Notes under the pieces: model-generated
Database searches by the model: none
Seen by the model: only the letters and a program-made list of their open reading frames with translations
Told to the model about the DNA's origin: nothing
Assembly (NCBI RefSeq): GCF_017298635.1
Contig: NZ_CP071182.1
Span: 1,674,001-1,738,000 of the forward strand
Length of the DNA stretch: 64,000 nt
Source of the DNA: Paenalicyclobacillus mengziensis
GTDB taxonomy: Bacteria; Bacillota; Bacilli; Alicyclobacillales; Alicyclobacillaceae
Reading direction: 5' to 3'
Position numbers and translations under genes: made by a program
Shown here: in pieces, positions 60,646 to 64,000 of the stretch
How positions within the stretch are numbered: position 1 is the stretch's first letter
Layout: each line of letters opens with the position of its first letter

Positions 60646-61074
60646 TTAGGAAAGCTCTGTGAGTCCAGCCAGCGCGCGCTGTTCCTCGCTGAGGACCATC
60701 ATCTTTGCGAGTGCTTCAGCTTTCAATTCACCCTCTTTGGAGACGATTTTGGCCTGTACATCAATCAGTCTTCGTGTAATGCGCGTTGGCGCTGCCGTGA
60801 TTTTAAGACTCTCTCCGACACGAATTGGCGCAACAAAGGACACGTTGAGAGACGCAGTCATCGCCACCAGCCCCATGAAATTGGGCACATAACCACATAC
60901 CTCGTCGAGCAAAGCACTTGTCACTCCGCCATGTTGGATGCCTGGCCAGCCTTCATGTTTCTTTTCAGAGACAAAATGTGTGATGACACCATCTGCATCC
61001 TGTTGTTCGATATGTAATTGCAGGCCCATCGGATTTTCAGGGCCGCAGCCAAAGCAGTTCTGACTTCGGTACAT
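60646..61074 (-). CDS. PaaI-like hotdog thioesterase
   Basis: 142 residues of the 4HBT hotdog fold, hydrolysing acyl-CoA type thioesters. 'CFGCGPENPMGLQLHIEQQD' and 'WPGIQHGGVTSALLDEVCGY' hold the conserved HGG and acidic residue, followed by 'TASLNVSFVAPIRVGESLK'. Convergent with the desaturase gene and divergent from the next protein. Confidence 0.88.
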   Translation of the reverse strand: MYRSQNCFGCGPENPMGLQLHIEQQDADGVITHFVSEKKHEGWPGIQHGGVTSALLDEVCGYVPNFMGLVAMTASLNVSFVAPIRVGESLKITAAPTRITRRLIDVQAKIVSKEGELKAEALAKMMVLSEEQRALAGLTELS

Positions 61075-61212
61075 GTTCTTCGCTCTCCCTTCACCTCAGA
61101 GCCACGAATCGGCTCCATACTGCCTGCTCGTCTATCTCTACAGCATACCATTCCTGCTCTGCGCTGTCCTAGGTCAGCATCAACGGGTTCTGGCATACCC
61201 ATTGTAGTGGTG

Positions 61213-61653
61213 ATGCCAATGGACTGGGTGACACCGGTTATCTCTGGAGCAGCGGGTGTCATTGGCGCATCCGTGGGGGTACTCGGAAACGCCATGCACT
61301 CGCGGGCACAGCGGAAATTCAGTGAGATGTCCCGGACACAAAAGATGACGGAATCGAAATTTAAGGTATACAACCAAGTGTTGGATATCAATGGTCGTGT
61401 CCCCGTTCTTGAGCCAGGGCAGGGGGATGGATGGCGGCCAGACCTGTATGTAAAACACGTTCGTCCGCTGCTGTTTCAGAACTTGCACTTACTCGACGCG
61501 AGGGTGCGAGAGCAAGTGCGGACTATCGACAATCGGTTGCAGCTTAAACGTTGGGATTTAATGAAGCTGACCGACGAGGCGGATGACACGGATTATATGT
61601 ATTACTTCGATCTGATTGCCCTGATTGAGGACGCATATACATCAGTTCGATGA
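61213..61653 (+). CDS. Unknown protein with N-terminal membrane helix
   Basis: About 146 residues, not recognised. Gly/Ala-rich hydrophobic segment 'PVISGAAGVIGASVGVLG' near the N-terminus, then a charged helical region ('RKFSEMSRTQKMTESKFKV') and a C-terminal half with Trp and Asp-rich ending ('TDEADDTDYMYYFDLIALIE'). The start is uncertain (ATG 61213 or 61219, weak site); the frame further upstream overlaps the thioesterase start and is unlikely. Confidence 0.6.
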   Translation: MPMDWVTPVISGAAGVIGASVGVLGNAMHSRAQRKFSEMSRTQKMTESKFKVYNQVLDINGRVPVLEPGQGDGWRPDLYVKHVRPLLFQNLHLLDARVREQVRTIDNRLQLKRWDLMKLTDEADDTDYMYYFDLIALIEDAYTSVR

Positions 61654-61722
61654 TATGCGAACTGACATGCCAAATCTCCCAATTGCAGGCGGATTGAAAA
61701 AGGCTCAATTGAAGCTATGATA

Positions 61723-61788
61723 GAGAAGGCACATGTCGAACTTGGAGAAGGCACATGTGGAGTTCAGAGAAGGCACATGTCGTGCCTT
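61723..61788. repeat. Three-copy tandem repeat, period 22 bp, upstream of queD
   Basis: GAGAAGGCACATGT starts at 61723, 61745 and 61767 (exact 22-bp period) and the connecting bases vary. It fills the middle of the gap before queD. Confidence 0.85.
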
Positions 61789-61834
61789 GTCAGTAGGCAT
61801 ATTGTAGGCATAAGTACTCAGGGAGCGTTGCGCA

Positions 61835-62314
61835 ATGTCTGTTGTACGGATTTGCAAGATTTTTACCTTTGACGCTGCTCACCAGTTGACGGGGCACACT
61901 GGTAAGTGCGCCAACTTACATGGACACACCTACACCTTAGAGGTGGTCATTGCAGGGGAGCCTCACGGACCTGAACATCCATCTGATGAGGGCTTCGTGA
62001 TGGACTTTGCACAACTGAAAAGCATCGTCAAAGAACGGGTTGTTGATGTCTTCGATCACGCTTTCCTCGCCATGGGCAACGAGGCCGCGATAGATGCATT
62101 GCGTTTATCGGGATCGAAAGTGAAGATTCTGGGGTTCCGAACGACTGCTGAGAATATGGCTCTTTACATCTGCTATCAACTGGTGGAGGCAGGTCTCGCC
62201 GTCTACTCAGTCAAGCTTTGGGAGACGCCGACTTCTTGGGCCGAGGTCCATGCAAGTGATATTCCAGTCGGCGGGCCAAAGTATGGTGTCGGGGGAGCGT
62301 GCGACATTGAGTAA
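61835..62314 (+). CDS. queD: 6-carboxy-5,6,7,8-tetrahydropterin synthase
   Basis: 159-residue enzyme of 7-deazaguanine synthesis, turning dihydroneopterin triphosphate into carboxytetrahydropterin. Zinc ligands are 'FDAAHQL' and 'NLHGHTYTLEV', and 'GFVMDFAQLKSIVKERVVD' and 'TTAENMALYI' follow the family. GGGAG site 9 nt upstream. queE overlaps its end. queC and queF are not in the window, and no preQ1 riboswitch is seen upstream. Confidence 0.95.
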   Translation: MSVVRICKIFTFDAAHQLTGHTGKCANLHGHTYTLEVVIAGEPHGPEHPSDEGFVMDFAQLKSIVKERVVDVFDHAFLAMGNEAAIDALRLSGSKVKILGFRTTAENMALYICYQLVEAGLAVYSVKLWETPTSWAEVHASDIPVGGPKYGVGGACDIE

Positions 62315-63029
62315 GATCCCCGTCATGGAACTCTTCGGCCCGACGATTCAGGGTGAGGGCATGGTGATAGGTCGAAAAACCATGTTTGTTCGCACGGCGG
62401 GTTGTGATTATGCGTGCGTGTGGTGCGACTCAGCATTTACGTGGAATGGAACCGAGAAGCACCGCGTTCGTATGATGGAACCGGAAGAGGTTCTTGATGA
62501 AATGGTAGCCCTTGGCGGCAATCGTTTTAATCACGTCACCATTACAGGTGGAAACCCTGCACTCATCGCCGATCCGATGGCACGGTTCATAGACTTGTGT
62601 CATCAGAGGGGCTACCGCGTGGGGCTCGAGACGCAGGGAAGCCGCATGCAGGAATGGTTTTTGCAGATTGATGACCTGACCATCAGTCCGAAGCCCCCGA
62701 GCTCGCGTATGGAGACGGACTGGGCGGTGCTTGACCGGATCGTCCGGAGACTTCACGACGACGGTGTGAATCTCAGCCTCAAAGTGGTGGTCTTTGGCGA
62801 TGAAGATGTTGAGTACGCGAAGACTGTGTTTGCGCGCTATCCGTACGTGTCGCAAAAGTTCGTTCAACCTGGGAACGAACTCGTCACAGAAGCAAAAGAC
62901 ATTTCACACCACCTGCTTGCAAGGCTAGCGTGGCTGTTTCAGGTTGCCATTGACACCCCAGAGTTCAACACGGTTCGTGTCTTACCGCAGTTGCACGCCA
63001 TGGTTTGGAGCAATGAGCGGGAACGATAA
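62307..63029 (+). CDS. queE: 7-carboxy-7-deazaguanine synthase (radical SAM)
   Basis: About 240 residues. The cluster motif is 'TAGCDYACVWCDSAF' (CxxxCxxC), followed by Gly-rich 'VTITGGNPALIADPMARFID', with 'GLETQGSRMQEWFLQID' and 'DLTISPKPPSSRMETDW'. It makes CDG from carboxytetrahydropterin, the step after QueD, toward queuosine. TTG 62307 has GGGGGAG 9 nt upstream and overlaps queD; an ATG further upstream lies inside queD. Confidence 0.94.
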   Translation: MSKIPVMELFGPTIQGEGMVIGRKTMFVRTAGCDYACVWCDSAFTWNGTEKHRVRMMEPEEVLDEMVALGGNRFNHVTITGGNPALIADPMARFIDLCHQRGYRVGLETQGSRMQEWFLQIDDLTISPKPPSSRMETDWAVLDRIVRRLHDDGVNLSLKVVVFGDEDVEYAKTVFARYPYVSQKFVQPGNELVTEAKDISHHLLARLAWLFQVAIDTPEFNTVRVLPQLHAMVWSNERER

Positions 63030-63054
63030 ATCAGGACTGATTTTTGCAACGGCT

Positions 63055-63088
63055 GATCCGGTAGCCCTTATGGTGCCGGGTCTCTTTT
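63055..63088 (+). terminator. Probable terminator after queE
   Basis: GATCCGG / CCGGGTC stem with a 14-nt loop, followed by TCTTTTAT, 25 bp past the queE stop. Confidence 0.7.
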
Positions 63089-63259
63089 ATCGTGATTTTT
63101 GAAGTTTGCTGGAGTAAATACAAAATATTGGTTCGTAGGGAATACGCTTTCCTGAAATGAATTCGGTTACATGAACGATTTGTGTTAGCATTGTTGACAT
63201 ATGTGGTTGTTGGACAGCGGGATTCGTTGAATAATGAGAAAAAACGATTACCGGTGGCG

Positions 63260-64000
63260 ATGGATATGTCCAACACAGCAATTACGCTTGGTCTCAATAC
63301 CGTATGGACGGTTCTAACAGCATCGATGATTTTTTTCATGGAGGGTGGATTTGCTCTGCTCGAAGCGGGATTTATCCGCTCTAAGAACCATGTCTCAATC
63401 ATCATGAAGGTACTGGCCGACCTGGTGTTTGGTGTGTTGGCGTTTTTTGGTGTTGGATTTGGTTTGATGTTTGGCAAAAACCTCGGAGGGGTTATCGGTT
63501 CATCGGGCTTCTTTCTCTCCGGCCAACTTATGCATTTGCCAACCACCATCCCACATGCGGCGTTCTGGTTGTTCCAGGCCGCTTTTGCAGTCGCTGCAAT
63601 CAGCATTGTCAGCGGTGCGGTGGCTGAGCGGATGAACTTCAAGGCATATCTACTTTATATTCTGGTTATGACTACAGTCATCTACCCTGTTTCAGGGCAC
63701 TGGGTCTGGGGATCGGGTGGGTGGTTAGGCAAACTCGGCATGGAAGACTTCGCCGGATCGACCGTGATTCACGCCATGGCCGGCTTTGCCGCGCTGGCCG
63801 GCGCACAATTGATTGGCCCTCGCATCGGCAAATTTGGCACCGGTGGACGACAGTTCTCATTTGCACCCAGCAACCTACCATTGGCAGCCATTGGTACATT
63901 TATTCTCTGGTTCGGTTGGTTTGGGTTCAATGCAGGTAGCACACTGAACGCGGAGGCTTCAGACATCTCCCAAATTGCAGTCAATACGCTGCTGGCATCG
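63260..64000 (+). CDS. amt: Ammonium transporter, N-terminal part (3' end outside window)
   Basis: The frame is open to the right edge (247 codons). It encodes an Amt/Rh-type channel: 'ASMIFFMEGGFALLEAGFIR' (first helix), 'FWLFQAAFAVAAISIVSGAV', 'ERMNFKAYLLYILVMTTVIY' and 'GSTVIHAMAGFAALAGAQL', where the pore His follows. A full protein would be about 420-450 residues. The start (ATG 63260 or 63266) has a weak site; upstream codons are open. No glnK gene is visible before it; one often follows amt. Confidence 0.9.
   Translation, partial: MDMSNTAITLGLNTVWTVLTASMIFFMEGGFALLEAGFIRSKNHVSIIMKVLADLVFGVLAFFGVGFGLMFGKNLGGVIGSSGFFLSGQLMHLPTTIPHAAFWLFQAAFAVAAISIVSGAVAERMNFKAYLLYILVMTTVIYPVSGHWVWGSGGWLGKLGMEDFAGSTVIHAMAGFAALAGAQLIGPRIGKFGTGGRQFSFAPSNLPLAAIGTFILWFGWFGFNAGSTLNAEASDISQIAVNTLLAS

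Noticed and set aside
61660-61834. preQ1 riboswitch upstream of queD
   Set aside because: I looked for the short hairpin and A-rich tail of the preQ1 class; the gap is occupied by a 22-bp tandem repeat and none is visible.
63031-63642. 203-codon minus-strand frame at the right end
   Set aside because: It is opposite the amt gene, which has clear ammonium-transporter motifs and is open to the window edge.

Overview
The window looks like a chromosome segment of a spore-forming, probably acid-tolerant member of the Bacilli close to Alicyclobacillus. The support is a kumamolisin-type sedolisin acid protease, a caa3-type CtaG, a CotF-like coat protein, T-box and M-box leaders, many TTG and GTG starts behind strong GGAGG sites, and a YdjO-type cold protein. 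This is inference from gene content; there is no rRNA or tRNA in the window to settle it. I see no phage, insertion sequence, integrase or CRISPR array.

Layout. 1-5 kb: the end of an aldo/keto reductase, an orphan pair of Dpp/Opp-type permeases, an MFS pump and a sulfotransferase. 5-12 kb: EcsC, ABC-F, M20 peptidase and MscL on the minus strand, then an aldo/keto reductase and a threonine-aldolase-like enzyme. 12.7-14.9 kb: an arsR-arsB-arsC arsenic operon. 15-16.2 kb: a lipoprotein polysaccharide deacetylase. 16.4-19.5 kb: an M-box Mg2+ riboswitch followed by a pore-less MgtE-sensor/CBS protein and an Nramp-related transporter. 19.6-24.2 kb: an ABC-2 exporter, an unknown protein, PspA and a 38-residue protein. 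25-31 kb: asparaginase, acyl-CoA dehydrogenase, a His-rich HesB-like protein, CtaG and the sedolisin. 31.5-36.2 kb: a 1591-residue helicase-nuclease. 37.5-39.3 kb: a tandem tyrosine T-box leader in front of DAHP synthase and chorismate mutase. 39-49 kb: a degenerate receiver, an MltG-like protein, a CotF-like protein, a BlaI/M56 pair with two matching operators and a beta-propeller lipoprotein, a split ThrE exporter, a DsrE-like protein, a glycosyltransferase and a drug MFS. 49-55.5 kb: glutaminyl-tRNA synthetase and glcE-glcF-glcD. 55.6-64 kb: a flavin reductase, a diguanylate cyclase, a third aldo/keto reductase, a cold cluster (csp, ydjO-like, desaturase), a thioesterase, queD-queE and the start of an ammonium transporter.

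The most striking unexplained signal is a family of about 25-bp palindromes (AATAACGC, 8-9 nt, GCGTTATT) in three intergenic regions. Two clusters each hold five copies at start-to-start distances of 52/53-40-40-53 bp, and the third holds two copies 53 bp apart. All three lie between convergent genes. Paired base changes in the two arms suggest the hairpin is maintained. A second genome habit is locus-specific short tandem repeats (period 15-30 bp) in many intergenic gaps and in one protein linker.

Where the sequence allows, regulation is legible: M-box for Mg2+ uptake, tRNA-Tyr T-boxes for aromatic synthesis, an ArsR-type site, BlaI-type operators over two -10 boxes, and an operator-like inverted repeat around the cold-shock promoter.
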